Assembly (NCBI GenBank): GCA_027318475.1
Contig: DAHVPC010000002.1
Location: 1 to 46,089 of the forward strand
DNA: 46,089 nt
Origin: Candidatus Cloacimonadota bacterium
GTDB taxonomy: Bacteria; Cloacimonadota; Cloacimonadia; Cloacimonadales; Cloacimonadaceae
Reading direction: 5' to 3'
The notes beneath the pieces are model-generated. The model was given only the letters and a program-made list of their open reading frames with translations. It was not told the DNA's origin and made no database searches. How positions within the stretch are numbered: the first letter of the stretch is position 1; each line of letters begins with the position of its first letter. Of this stretch, positions 1-8,351 are shown piece after piece. The translations under genes and the position numbers were made by a program.

Positions 1-359
1 GCTGGACCCGCTACGAATATGATGAGATCAACCAAATCTTCTCCGGTGCGGACCTCCCCATCGTGCGCCTGGACAACAACTATTTGATCGCCAACGCCAC
101 GCTGGAATACACGCCCCGCGCCACGTTCAAGGTCTCTTTGGGCAGCGCGCTCAGCACCTATGAGCAGCCGGGAAGGTCCGCCGCACTCAGTTATTACGGT
201 AATCTGCGCTACGAGTTCCGCCCGGAGTATTTCCTATATCTGGGCTTCAAGTCCGCCCAAACCCAGCTTGAGCCCTCCACCCTTTCCGATCCTGTGGGAA
301 ATTTCCGCAAAGACCTGGCCACCGTCTATGCCAAGGTCAGCGCGACGTTTGGGCTGTAG
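1..359 (+). CDS. C-terminal end of a probable outer-membrane beta-barrel protein (partial, 5' end outside window)
   Basis: The reading frame is open from base 3 (WTRYEYDEINQIF...) through the listed GTG at 63 to the stop at 357-359, so the GTG is internal and the gene enters from the left. About 119 residues are visible. They show alternating polar/hydrophobic strands rich in Tyr, Phe and Arg (YGNLRYEFRPEYFLYLGFK) and end in ATVYAKVSATFGL, the pattern of the last strands of a transmembrane beta-barrel. Barrel proteins of this kind sit in the outer membrane as receptors or porins. The substrate cannot be read from this fragment. It could instead be another outer-membrane strand-rich protein such as a surface-assembly factor. 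Confidence 0.6.
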   Translation, partial: WTRYEYDEINQIFSGADLPIVRLDNNYLIANATLEYTPRATFKVSLGSALSTYEQPGRSAALSYYGNLRYEFRPEYFLYLGFKSAQTQLEPSTLSDPVGNFRKDLATVYAKVSATFGL

Positions 360-477
360 ATTACAGACATTGTGAGAGTGGAACATCGTAAGATTGAATC
401 CAGATTCGCGCTAATTCAGGTTTAGCCACCGAGGGCCTATTCCGTCTTCAGGCCTGGCCCCACATCCTTACGCGAAG

Positions 478-547
478 CTCCGCCGCGCCTCCCGCGGTTT
501 TCGCGGGGGATCCGGGAGTGGCCCGGGAGGGGAGGGCGGTCCAGCCC
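478..547 (+). repeat. Dispersed repeat family B, copy B1
   Basis: This begins CTCCGCCGCGCCTCCCGCGG and continues TTTTCGCGGGGGATCCGGGA, then GTGG. The same core recurs at 9446-9522 (plus) and at 26109-26155 (minus). It lies between the beta-barrel gene and the 3' end of the threonine aldolase gene. Copies B1 and B2 also share the 3' end (CCAGCCCTTAG here, CCAGGCCTTAG in B2). Confidence 0.7.
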
Positions 548-1573
548 TTAGAGCATATCCTTCAAGGTCTGCACAAATTCCGCGATCATCTCCGGCGTGG
601 TGTTGTAACTGCACATCAGGCGCACTTCGTTGAGGGCCTCGTTCCACATGTAGAAATGGAAGCGTTCCTGCAAGGCCGGCGTGATGGCGCGCGGCAGGAT
701 CACATAGACGGAATTGACGGCCACGGGCTGGGTAATGCGCAGCTGCGGAATTTCTGCCAGGCGCGAAGCCAGCAGCGCCGCCATGGCATTGGCGTGGAGA
801 GCGTTGACGCGCCACAGGTCACCTTCCAGATAGGCCTCGAACTGCGCGGCGATATAGCGCATCTTGCTGAAGAGCTGCGTGCATTGCTTGCGGTAGAAAC
901 GTATGTCCGCCGTAAACTCAGGCCGGAAACTGACCACCGCCTCGCCTAACAGCAGGCCGTTTTTGGCGCCGCCCAAGCTCACGATGTCCGCGCCGATATC
1001 TTTGGTCATGGCCTGCAGGGAGCAGTTCAGCGCGGCGGCGGCGTTGGCCAGCCGGGCACCGTCGATGTGCAGAAACATCCCGTTCTGATGGGCGAACGCC
1101 GCCAGCGCCTGCAGTTCTTCCAAGCTGTAGAGGGTGCCGTATTCGGTGCTTTGGGTGATGGAGACGACGCGCCCCTGGGAATGGTGCTGGTCGCGGTTGT
1201 TGAGCAGTTTGGGGTAGATCAGGGCGGGAGTGAGTTTGCCGTCCGGGGTGTCGATGACCTGGAGCCGGGCCTGGGTGAATTTCTGCACGGCGCCGCATTC
1301 ATCGACGTTGATGTGGGCGGTGGCGGCGCAGAAAACCGCGTGGAAGGAACGGACGTAATTCTGCAGGGAAACCACGTTGGCGCCGGTGCCGGTCATCACG
1401 AAGCAAGCCTCGCAGCCGCCACCGAAGAGGGTTTCTATCCTGGCCAGGACTTCCAGGGTCAGGGGATCGTCGCCATAAGCGGGGCAATAGCCCGAATCCG
1501 CTTTGCGCAAGGCTTCCCAGACCTGGGGATGCACTCCGGAATGATTATCGCTGCCAAAACTGACGGGAAACAT
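548..1573 (-). CDS. ltaE: Low-specificity threonine aldolase / beta-eliminating lyase family (PLP enzyme)
   Basis: This is a PLP-dependent fold-type I enzyme of the threonine aldolase family, which cleaves L-threonine or L-allo-threonine to glycine and acetaldehyde in the cytoplasm. The protein opens with FGSDNHSGVHP, has the family-typical GDDPLT and FVMTGTGANV segments, a PLP-contacting Asp in HIDGARLANA (about 169-178), and the Schiff-base lysine in LGGAKNG (Lys204). I chose the ATG at 1573 (341 aa) rather than the longer frame at 1636 because AGGAG sits 8 nt upstream and the protein then begins at the conserved domain start. It is the last gene of the minus-strand run from ackA, 72 nt after the metallopeptidase-like gene. 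Activity on related beta-hydroxy amino acids is equally possible. Confidence 0.88.
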   Translation of the reverse strand: MFPVSFGSDNHSGVHPQVWEALRKADSGYCPAYGDDPLTLEVLARIETLFGGGCEACFVMTGTGANVVSLQNYVRSFHAVFCAATAHINVDECGAVQKFTQARLQVIDTPDGKLTPALIYPKLLNNRDQHHSQGRVVSITQSTEYGTLYSLEELQALAAFAHQNGMFLHIDGARLANAAAALNCSLQAMTKDIGADIVSLGGAKNGLLLGEAVVSFRPEFTADIRFYRKQCTQLFSKMRYIAAQFEAYLEGDLWRVNALHANAMAALLASRLAEIPQLRITQPVAVNSVYVILPRAITPALQERFHFYMWNEALNEVRLMCSYNTTPEMIAEFVQTLKDML

Positions 1574-1645
1574 CTGAACTCCTATGTAATCGTATTCAAA
1601 ACCCACTTGCCGCGTGTTGCGTTTTGGGTCAACCAAAATCCGCGC

Positions 1646-2563
1646 TCAGCCTTCATCCTCCGGCTCTGCAATCTCTTCATCGCTGGGAGGAAGTGGCAGA
1701 TCTGGCAGTTCGCGCATCCTTTTCCGGTAGCGCAGCACGCCATAAATCACCAAAAAGGGCAGCAGGGCGAAGAGCAGGGAATTAGCGCCGATGACCAAGT
1801 AGATCCAGGCTTGGCGCTTGCTGGCCGCCGCAAACTCCAGATTGAAGGCGTAAAGGTTGGTGTGATAAGCGGCGCCAAAGGCTGAAGTGAAGCGTGTTTC
1901 GCGGCCTTGCCCGGCGTTTTCCGCCACGTTCTGCCAAAACTGCCGCCAGGCCTCCGGATCCTTGTCCTGCATGTATTTGACGGCGAAGTAAGACGAAAGG
2001 TAATACATCTCCCAATCTTTGCGCGCCTGCGGATACTCGTAAGCCAGGCTGAAGAGGTCCATTTTGTTGCCCCAAAAGCGTTCCCGGACATAGTAGAGGT
2101 AGCGGTCGAGTCCCAACTGGTTGCCGGCTTGGGTCGCCAGACCCTCGTGAAACCAGAGCGGAGCGCCCATCAGCAGCTGGTCCAGGTACCAGTGGGCGTA
2201 TTCGTGGAGGATGACACCGCCAAAGTTGGACCAGATCTGGTCGGAGCTGCGGATGTAGATGCGCTGTTCCTGCGAGGAGTAAAAGGCGTCGCTGAATTCC
2301 ACGAGGGCGCTTTTGCCGCGGGCCAGGTTCTGGTATCCGGCGCGGTCTGGCACCACATAGATCTCCGCTTTGGCGTCCAGATACACTCCGGTGCTCATCT
2401 GCAGGGCGTCGATGCGGCGGTTTAACGCGTCCAGGAATTCCTGACTCCCAGTAAATCTGCCGTCAACGCTGTGGACGGTGAAATTTGGCGTATCCGCCAC
2501 CACCTGATACTGCGCTCCCAGAACGCTCCAGCAGAGCAGAACCAGGAGCGGCAGGCTCCGCAT
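1646..2563 (-). CDS. Membrane-anchored gluzincin-like metallopeptidase (peptidase MA-like)
   Basis: The 305-aa protein has an N-terminal signal segment (RSLPLLVLLCWSVLGA), a zinc-peptidase motif HEYAH at residues 120-124 and a likely third ligand in WFHEGLA (Glu140). A C-terminal hydrophobic helix at about 253-276 is followed by a basic RYRKRMRE stretch and an acidic cytoplasmic tail. This places a HExxH...E catalytic domain outside the inner membrane. The HExxH...EGLA arrangement is that of the peptidase MA / M1-like families. The substrate is unknown. The gene starts 8 nt after the S4-domain gene, with GAGG as ribosome site, so it is co-transcribed with ackA and the S4 gene. It could be a non-catalytic relative, but all three metal-ligand positions are present. 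Confidence 0.75.
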   Translation of the reverse strand: MRSLPLLVLLCWSVLGAQYQVVADTPNFTVHSVDGRFTGSQEFLDALNRRIDALQMSTGVYLDAKAEIYVVPDRAGYQNLARGKSALVEFSDAFYSSQEQRIYIRSSDQIWSNFGGVILHEYAHWYLDQLLMGAPLWFHEGLATQAGNQLGLDRYLYYVRERFWGNKMDLFSLAYEYPQARKDWEMYYLSSYFAVKYMQDKDPEAWRQFWQNVAENAGQGRETRFTSAFGAAYHTNLYAFNLEFAAASKRQAWIYLVIGANSLLFALLPFLVIYGVLRYRKRMRELPDLPLPPSDEEIAEPEDEG

Positions 2564-2571
2564 AACGGGCC

Positions 2572-2835
2572 TCAGGATTCTATTTCGGCGCGGCTCAGCA
2601 GCGTGTAATATGTGGCGGCGTCCTTTTTGGCGACGTTGCCCGCGGGGACTTTCTCTACGCGGATCTCGTGGTCGAAGCCGTAGAGTTGGAAGTGGATGAG
2701 GTCGCCGGCTTTGACCTCGGACGAGGCCTTGGCGGTCTTGCCGTTGATGCCCACCAGGCCTTTGTCGCAGGCTGTCTTGGCGATGCTGCGGGTGCGTGTC
2801 AGGCAGAGTTTGTTCAGCAGCAGATCGATGCGCAT
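2572..2835 (-). CDS. S4-domain RNA-binding protein, Hsp15-like
   Basis: This is a small (87 aa) basic protein made of one S4 RNA-binding domain: MRIDLLLNKLCLTRTRSIAK, then GLVGINGKTAKASSEVKAGDLI. Proteins of this type (Hsp15/RlbA-like) bind structured rRNA or stalled 50S subunits. The start is ambiguous. The ATG at 2835 gives the usual family N-terminus MRID. A TTG at 2847 would place AGGAG only 4 nt upstream and add four residues (MGTA). The ribosome site follows directly after the ackA stop codon, so translation may be coupled to ackA. The C-terminal tail after residue 65 (AGNVAKKDAATYYTLLSRAEIES) is short, as is typical. Confidence 0.8.
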   Translation of the reverse strand: MRIDLLLNKLCLTRTRSIAKTACDKGLVGINGKTAKASSEVKAGDLIHFQLYGFDHEIRVEKVPAGNVAKKDAATYYTLLSRAEIES

Positions 2836-2858
2836 GGCGGTTCCCAAATGTCTCCTGG

Positions 2859-4061
2859 TCAGGGGGTCAGCAGGCGTTTGGTTTCCAGGGCGATCATCAG
2901 TTCTTCGTCGGTGGGGATCTTGAGGACGGTCACGCGGGAATCCGGAGCGCTGATAAGTTCGATGCGGTCACTGTGGACGGCGTTGGCGGCGTGGTCTATG
3001 CGGATGCCCAGGGCTTCCAGGTTGGCGCAGGCCTGTTCGCGCATGATGGCCATGTTTTCGCCGACGCCGCCGGTGAAGATGAGGACGTCAAGGCCGTTCA
3101 GCGCTGCGAAGTAAGCGCCGATGTATTTCTTGATGCGGTAGCAATAGACGTCGTGGGCGGTGATGGCGGCGGGGTTGTTGTGGAGCACGATCTGGTCCTC
3201 GATCTCGCGCATGTCGTTCGAGATCTGGGAAAGGCCCAGCATGCCGCTTTTCTTGTTCAGGATGGAGTTCACTTCGTCCACGCTGAGGCCCAGGTTCTGC
3301 TGCATGTGGACGGGCAGGGCGGGATCGATGTCGCCGCAGCGGGTGCCCATCATTAAGCCTTCCAGGGGCGTGAGGCCCATCGAGGTGTCCACGCTTTTTC
3401 CGCCATCGATCGCGGTGATGGAAGCGCCGTTGCCCAGATGGCAGCTGATGATCTTCAGAGAGGAGATATCGCGCCCAAGATACTCCGCGGCCTTGAGGCT
3501 CACATACTTGTGCGAGGTGCCGTGGAAGCCGTAGCGGCGGATCTTGTGGGTGCTATAGAAATCCAGCGGCAGGGGATAGAGGTAGGCGTGCTCGGGCATG
3601 GTCTGGTGGAACGCGGTGTCGAACAAGCCGCACTGCGGGACTTCCGGCATGTTTTTCGTGACGGCCTCGATGCCCTTAAGGTTGGCGGGATTGTGCAGCG
3701 GAGCCAGCGAAATGCATTCCTTCATCACACCGGTCACATGGTCGGTGACGACCACGGCGTCCGAATAGTGCTCCCCGGCATGCACCAGGCGGTGTCCCAC
3801 GGCGTCGATCTCGCTTTTATCCACGATCACGCCGTTGACCTTGTCCAGCAGCGAATCGATGATCAGTTGCAGGCCCTGCTCATGGTTGTCGATCACCATT
3901 TCGCGCTTCTTCTTGGTGTACTTGGCGCTTTTGTAGGTGAAGAGGGCGATGTCTTCCCCGATCTTTTCGGCGATGCCTTCGGCGAGGACGTTCTGGGTGT
4001 CCATGTCCCGGAACTGGTACTTGATGGACGAACTGCCGCAATTGAGCACTAAAATCTTCAT
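2859..4061 (-). CDS. ackA: Acetate kinase
   Basis: The enzyme converts acetyl phosphate plus ADP to acetate plus ATP in the cytoplasm, the substrate-level phosphorylation step of many fermenters. The 400-aa length is normal. Family signatures are clear: MKILVLNCGSSSIKYQ (phosphate loop), AVGHRLVHAGE, FDTAFHQTMP, YGFHGTSHKYVS, SCHLGNGASITAI, GLMMGTRCGDIDP and FTGGVGEN. The start ATG at 4061 follows GAGG. A TTGACA element lies at 4119-4114 with TG 22 nt further on (see promoter entry). No phosphotransacetylase gene is adjacent, which is unusual since pta and ackA are often paired. Downstream lie the S4, peptidase-like and threonine aldolase genes on the same strand. Confidence 0.97.
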   Translation of the reverse strand: MKILVLNCGSSSIKYQFRDMDTQNVLAEGIAEKIGEDIALFTYKSAKYTKKKREMVIDNHEQGLQLIIDSLLDKVNGVIVDKSEIDAVGHRLVHAGEHYSDAVVVTDHVTGVMKECISLAPLHNPANLKGIEAVTKNMPEVPQCGLFDTAFHQTMPEHAYLYPLPLDFYSTHKIRRYGFHGTSHKYVSLKAAEYLGRDISSLKIISCHLGNGASITAIDGGKSVDTSMGLTPLEGLMMGTRCGDIDPALPVHMQQNLGLSVDEVNSILNKKSGMLGLSQISNDMREIEDQIVLHNNPAAITAHDVYCYRIKKYIGAYFAALNGLDVLIFTGGVGENMAIMREQACANLEALGIRIDHAANAVHSDRIELISAPDSRVTVLKIPTDEELMIALETKRLLTP

Positions 4062-4090
4062 GGCTAACCTCGATGGTTGTTTTTCTGTGC

Positions 4091-4119
4091 AAGGCGCTGG
4101 AGGAGCGCGATATTGTCAA
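4091..4119 (-). promoter_or_regulatory. Predicted ackA promoter (TTGACA-N22-TG)
   Basis: On the minus strand TTGACA (4119-4114) is followed by a 17-nt spacer, the hexamer CGCCTT and then GC. The -35 is consensus and the -10 is poor by sigma-70 standards. Only the final T and the following G match the pattern seen at other genes in the window. It is 53 nt upstream of the ackA start. Confidence 0.4.
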
Positions 4120-4191
4120 CTGATTTGCCGGAACTGGTATTGGACGGGCGCGGACTTAATGCGATCCCGGCGCTGTATTCGCTCTCTGCGC

Positions 4192-5835
4192 CTAGGTCAG
4201 TTTTTTATCCTTCATCGAGTAGGTCAGGTTTACGTATCTCCGGTGCCATTTCAAGAGGTGCAGGGCGTTTTTGAGGTCCGACATCGTGATCTTGAGGGAG
4301 GCAAAATCGGCGGCACTTTCGTCATCGAGGCTGATGGCCTTGGTTTCGATCGCCTTTCTGATCGCCACCATAGCCGCTTCCCTGGCCAGGAACGTGATTT
4401 CCGCCGCGGAATACCCCATCACCGCTTCCGAAAAGGCAAACAGGTCCACGTCGTCGTCCAGGGGCATGCCTCTGGTCGCGATCTCCAGCACCCTTTTGCA
4501 GCCCGGCAGATTGGGCTTGCGGATCTCCAGCTTGTAGTCGAACCGTCCAGGCCTCAGCAACGCGGCATCCAGAAGGTCGGGCCGGTTGGTGGACGCCAGG
4601 ACGGTGACGTTTCCGTAGTCCTTGATGCCATCCATCAGGGACATCAGTTGGTTGACCACGGTCGAATACCATTTCGAGGATTCCCCGGAGAGCCTGGTTT
4701 GGGCGATGGAATCGATCTCGTCGATGAAGATGACCGAGGGTTGGTAGTCCCTGGCTTCATCGAAGATGTCGCGCAGGTTCTTTTCGGACTGGCCGAAGTT
4801 CTTGTTCAGGATATCGGGTCCGGAAACGGGGATGAAATGGGCGTTGACTTCGTGCGCGATGGCTTTGGCGATGAGGGTTTTGCCGTTGCCGGGGTCTCCC
4901 CAGAGCAAGATCCCCCGATAGGGCCTCACGCCCAGATGCTCGTACAACTGGGGCTTCACGATGGGCAGTTCGACCACGATCCGGATGTTCTGGATGATCT
5001 CGTCCACCCCTCCGATATCGGCAAAACTGGTTTCGGGAACGTATCTCAGGTTCTGGGCATCGGAGGTCTGGGCAACGTTTTTCTGCCTGCCTTCCAATCC
5101 AGATACGCCATGATCAAAGCCAGGCGTCGCGCCTTCAGTTTCCTCCGGGGAAGAGGTTCCCAAGTGCTGGATGCCAACGGGTTCCCAGCGTTTGGCGATG
5201 TTGCTGGCGTCGTTCAGATACACCAGGCCCCAGTTATGGGAATCCGCCAGATGCACCAGCGCCGGAAGTGCCGCCACATACCTGCGGAAAAACTGCAGCT
5301 GGAAAACCGGGCAGAAATCCAAACTCTGCTTCCCGACGATCTTTTCCAGATCCCGGGTGAGGGCTTCCTTGTCGATCCGCCAGGTGTTTTTATCCAGGAA
5401 TTCCCCGTATTGGTACCAGTATCTGGCGTTTTTATCAAAGGGGGTTTTGGCGTGGCGCAGGATGATCCCTTTGAACAGACGGCAGCCCCAGCATTGGGGG
5501 TTTTTGCTGTCGCAGTATTCCTCCTGGTTTTCCGTGGCCAGATATCCTTGATGGCAGGCTGCCACCGCGTATTTCTCCGGCAGTGAGAACTCCGCGGGCA
5601 GCATCTCTTTCTGGTCGTGGATCACTCGCGCGGAATCCCAGTCGCGGATGGTGTCCAGCAGTTTCCGGAACACCTCAAATTTGGCCAAAGCCTCGTGATT
5701 GCTGGTCTCCACGAGGTGCAGCCCCGATCCGGAACCAGCGGGCGTATACTTCCTGAATTTGGTAGCGTATTCCAACACTTTGAGGTAATCCGGAATATTG
5801 GGATTTCCAAAGCGGACAGCAAAATCAAAGTCCAT
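4192..5835 (-). CDS. Single-domain Cdc48/VCP-like AAA+ ATPase with an unrecognised cysteine-containing N-terminal domain
   Basis: The C-terminal half (about residues 265-547) is a classical AAA module: SFADIGGVDEIIQ entry, Walker A GDPGNGKT (313-320), Walker B VIFIDEID (368-375), sensor 1 Asn in STNRPD (417), arginine-finger region LLRPGRFD (428, 431) and a helical lid. This is the Cdc48/PAN/FtsH type that unfolds or remodels proteins as a hexamer. The N-terminal 250 residues match no family I know. They contain Cys94, Cys108, Cys115 and Cys118 (YCDSKNPQCWGCRLF), which could bind metal. There is no protease motif and no transmembrane helix, so it should be cytosolic. I chose the ATG at 5835 (547 aa) after AGGATGG; the frame upstream to 6180 has no ribosome site and runs into the divergent promoter region. 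It lies 130 nt upstream of ackA. Confidence 0.85.
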   Translation of the reverse strand: MDFDFAVRFGNPNIPDYLKVLEYATKFRKYTPAGSGSGLHLVETSNHEALAKFEVFRKLLDTIRDWDSARVIHDQKEMLPAEFSLPEKYAVAACHQGYLATENQEEYCDSKNPQCWGCRLFKGIILRHAKTPFDKNARYWYQYGEFLDKNTWRIDKEALTRDLEKIVGKQSLDFCPVFQLQFFRRYVAALPALVHLADSHNWGLVYLNDASNIAKRWEPVGIQHLGTSSPEETEGATPGFDHGVSGLEGRQKNVAQTSDAQNLRYVPETSFADIGGVDEIIQNIRIVVELPIVKPQLYEHLGVRPYRGILLWGDPGNGKTLIAKAIAHEVNAHFIPVSGPDILNKNFGQSEKNLRDIFDEARDYQPSVIFIDEIDSIAQTRLSGESSKWYSTVVNQLMSLMDGIKDYGNVTVLASTNRPDLLDAALLRPGRFDYKLEIRKPNLPGCKRVLEIATRGMPLDDDVDLFAFSEAVMGYSAAEITFLAREAAMVAIRKAIETKAISLDDESAADFASLKITMSDLKNALHLLKWHRRYVNLTYSMKDKKLT

Positions 5836-5949
5836 TGCCAACCATCCTGATGTTCTTTTCTTCCCTCTGAAACGGGGCGTCATCTTGTCAAGGACTATCT
5901 GGCCGGCCTTTGCCAGAGCGTCTGTTATTCCGGCGGCGGGAATTTTCGC

Positions 5950-5978
5950 TTGACAGAGTTTTATCGCCCGGTTTTCTG
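5950..5978 (+). promoter_or_regulatory. Predicted promoter of the clan CD lipoprotein gene (TTGACA-N21-TG)
   Basis: TTGACA at 5950-5955 is preceded by CGC and followed 21 nt later by TG. The -10 hexamer is weak (TTTTCT). The lipoprotein start codon is about 100 nt downstream, leaving a leader of roughly 70 nt. Confidence 0.35.
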
Positions 5979-5998
5979 TTGCGGAGTTAGATTTGATG

Positions 5999-6015
5999 CC
6001 GGAGTCACACTCCGG
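5999..6015 (+). other. Small perfect hairpin in the predicted 5' leader
   Basis: CCGGAGT-CAC-ACTCCGG forms a 7-bp perfect stem with a 3-nt loop, 40 nt before the start codon of the lipoprotein gene. It may stabilise the leader or be an operator. There is no T-run, so it is not a terminator. Confidence 0.4.
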
Positions 6016-6055
6016 ACCCGTATTTGCAAACCTACGATACTTGAAGGAGTATGTT

Positions 6056-8341
6056 ATGAAAAACGTGGCACGGACATCCCTGCTCCTGCTGCTTGGTTTG
6101 ATGTTCTTCCTCAGCGCCTGCGACTGGCTGATGCCCTCCGACGACGAGGAAGCCCCCTCCCTGTTGATCAATACCCCCACATCCTATTTTTCCTGGGCGA
6201 CCACCAGCGCAACCCTCGATATTGCAGGCACCGCGACGGACAATGAAGAGATCAAATCCGTAAAAATCAGCGTCAACGGAGGCTCCTGGGTTTCCGCCGA
6301 AGGCAAAGCAGCCTGGTCGCTGGAAGACCTGTCTTTGCAGATGGGCGAAAACACCGTCGTCTGCGAAGCCAAGGACAAAGCCGGCAACGCAGCCAAAGAC
6401 ACCCTCTGGGTGACGCGGAACACGGACGTCGAATTCACCAGCGCGCCCACTTTCGCCCAAAGCAACTTCTTTGCCGGGCAAACCGGCTACACGGCAGTCA
6501 TCCAGGCTTTGCAGCCAGCAGCCGGAAAAGCCATCACCTCGGTCAAACTGGCCCGCCTCAATGCCGACCTGACCGTGCTTCAGGAAGTGGGCGACCTGTA
6601 TGACGACGGCAATTTGGGCAACAACGACGAGATCTCCGGAGACGGCCTGTACTCCGGCAACATCGGCATCTACGAGCAGGACCCCGGTTCCTTTCTCTAC
6701 CGCGTGGTGGCCTACACAGGAAGCAAGGTTGCGAACTACTCGCCGCTTTTCCGGGTCAACGTCTTCGAGCCCATGTCCACAGCCGACATCGCTGTGCTGA
6801 CAGATACTTACGACCAGATCGACGACGTCCTCAACGCCAGCACAGCCACCAGCTTGGACCAGGGCGTGACCGTGCTGAAGAACTGGTTTGAAGATCAGGA
6901 AGGCGTGGCTTCCGTCGAGGAAGTGGACGGCTCCCTGCAGATCACCTACACCAGCGGCATCACCAGCGGCGTCATCTTCTCCGAAACCGATGCCGACGGC
7001 TACATCATCACGAAAGGCGGCTCCGGAACTCCAGAACGCCAAAAGCCAAGCGTGCCCATGCACAAGCAGACCCGCGGAGTCAATCCCTACGCCGGTATGA
7101 CCCCCTACGTGAACTGGAGCCTGCCCAAAACTGTGGATCCCAATGCCATCCTGGACAAGGACGTGCTGATCTGGGCGCCCTTTGAAGACGCCTTCGGCAT
7201 CGATATGCGGCCTTCCCTGGAAACCATCTTCGGCAACAGCGACCTCGACCTCAACGTCGTCTCGCTCACCAATCAGGCCTGCACCATCGCCTCGCTGAAC
7301 AACCTCGCCGAATACGGCACCGTCATCTTCGATACCCATGGTTCCGGCGGCGAACACATCCTCACCGGAGAACTGATGACCGCCAGCAACTTGATCGAAC
7401 ATCTGCTGGACATCATCGGAAACAAGATTTCCTACTTCGAGAACATCACCTACAGCAACGTTGGCGGTTTCGTGAAGAAAGGCACGGTCTACAGCGTCCG
7501 CAGCGCCTACATTGCCAGCCTTGCCGGCACCATGCCCAACAGCCTGATCTTCAACGGCTCCTGCGAAAGCTCCAAGACCCTCAACCTCTCCAATGCCTTC
7601 CTGGGCAAAGGCGCCAAGGCCTACTTCGGCTTCAACAAGATCGTCAGCACCAGCTTCTGCAAGGCCAAATGCGACGAACTCTTCCAAAAGATGGCAGTGG
7701 AATTGAAGAACAACGGCCAGGCCTTCACCGCCGGCCAATCCGATCCCGGCAGCCACCACGCAACCTACACCATGAACGCCTCCACCAACGAACTGCACTA
7801 CTCCTTCGACCTCATCAACGGCGACTTCGAATTGGGCAACCTCACCGGATGGTCCAGGGAGGGCGATGGCCGCGTTATCACGCAATTGGCAGGCACGGCG
7901 CCCACGCAAGGCAACTTCATGGGCATCATTTCCACCGGACTGGGTTACACCACGAGCAGCGGCAGCATCGCCCAATCCTTCAAGGTGCCGGACTCCGTCT
8001 CCAACCTCAAGATCAAGTGGAACTTCATGTCCGAAGAGTTTATGGAATGGGTCGGCTCCCAATATCAGGACTACCTCACTTTCGCGCTGCGCGACAGCAA
8101 CGGCGTGGAACACGAACTCTTCCACAATACCATCGACAGCTTCGTCGGCTTTGGCCTGATCGACGTCTCGCCGCCCGTTTACTTCGACCACGGCGACTGC
8201 TACGGCACGGACTGGCGGGAGTTCGTGGCGGATATCGTGCCTTATCGTGGCCAGGTGGTGCGCTTGATCGTACGCATCGGCGATGTGGGCGACAGCGCCT
8301 ACGATTCCGCCTGTTTGCTGGACGAGATCTCGATTTATTGA
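6056..8341 (+). CDS. Lipoprotein with Ig-like, caspase-like (clan CD) and C-terminal jelly-roll-like domains
   Basis: The 761-aa protein starts at ATG 6056, 6 nt after AAGGAG; the ORF-track start at 5993 has no such site. Residues 1-22 are a lipoprotein signal ending in LSAC (Cys22). Residues about 35-120 look like a bacterial Ig-like domain (TSATLDIAGTATDNEEIKSVKISVNG...). The middle part carries a His in VIFDTHGSGGEH (His428) and a Cys after a hydrophobic strand in SLIFNGSCESS (Cys503). That is the order and spacing style of the His/Cys dyad of caspase-like peptidases (clan CD, e.g. C11/C25). The C-terminal 170 residues (NGDFELGNLTGW...) resemble a carbohydrate-binding-like jelly roll. I infer a surface lipoprotein peptidase. 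The small lipoprotein gene follows with translation coupled across the stop codon. Confidence 0.75.
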   Translation: MKNVARTSLLLLLGLMFFLSACDWLMPSDDEEAPSLLINTPTSYFSWATTSATLDIAGTATDNEEIKSVKISVNGGSWVSAEGKAAWSLEDLSLQMGENTVVCEAKDKAGNAAKDTLWVTRNTDVEFTSAPTFAQSNFFAGQTGYTAVIQALQPAAGKAITSVKLARLNADLTVLQEVGDLYDDGNLGNNDEISGDGLYSGNIGIYEQDPGSFLYRVVAYTGSKVANYSPLFRVNVFEPMSTADIAVLTDTYDQIDDVLNASTATSLDQGVTVLKNWFEDQEGVASVEEVDGSLQITYTSGITSGVIFSETDADGYIITKGGSGTPERQKPSVPMHKQTRGVNPYAGMTPYVNWSLPKTVDPNAILDKDVLIWAPFEDAFGIDMRPSLETIFGNSDLDLNVVSLTNQACTIASLNNLAEYGTVIFDTHGSGGEHILTGELMTASNLIEHLLDIIGNKISYFENITYSNVGGFVKKGTVYSVRSAYIASLAGTMPNSLIFNGSCESSKTLNLSNAFLGKGAKAYFGFNKIVSTSFCKAKCDELFQKMAVELKNNGQAFTAGQSDPGSHHATYTMNASTNELHYSFDLINGDFELGNLTGWSREGDGRVITQLAGTAPTQGNFMGIISTGLGYTTSSGSIAQSFKVPDSVSNLKIKWNFMSEEFMEWVGSQYQDYLTFALRDSNGVEHELFHNTIDSFVGFGLIDVSPPVYFDHGDCYGTDWREFVADIVPYRGQVVRLIVRIGDVGDSAYDSACLLDEISIY

Positions 8342-8351
8342 GGCGTTTGAG

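Noticed and set aside
3937-5586. 549-aa open frame on the plus strand
   Set aside because: Antisense to the AAA+ and ackA genes, both of which are unmistakable; no start signals.
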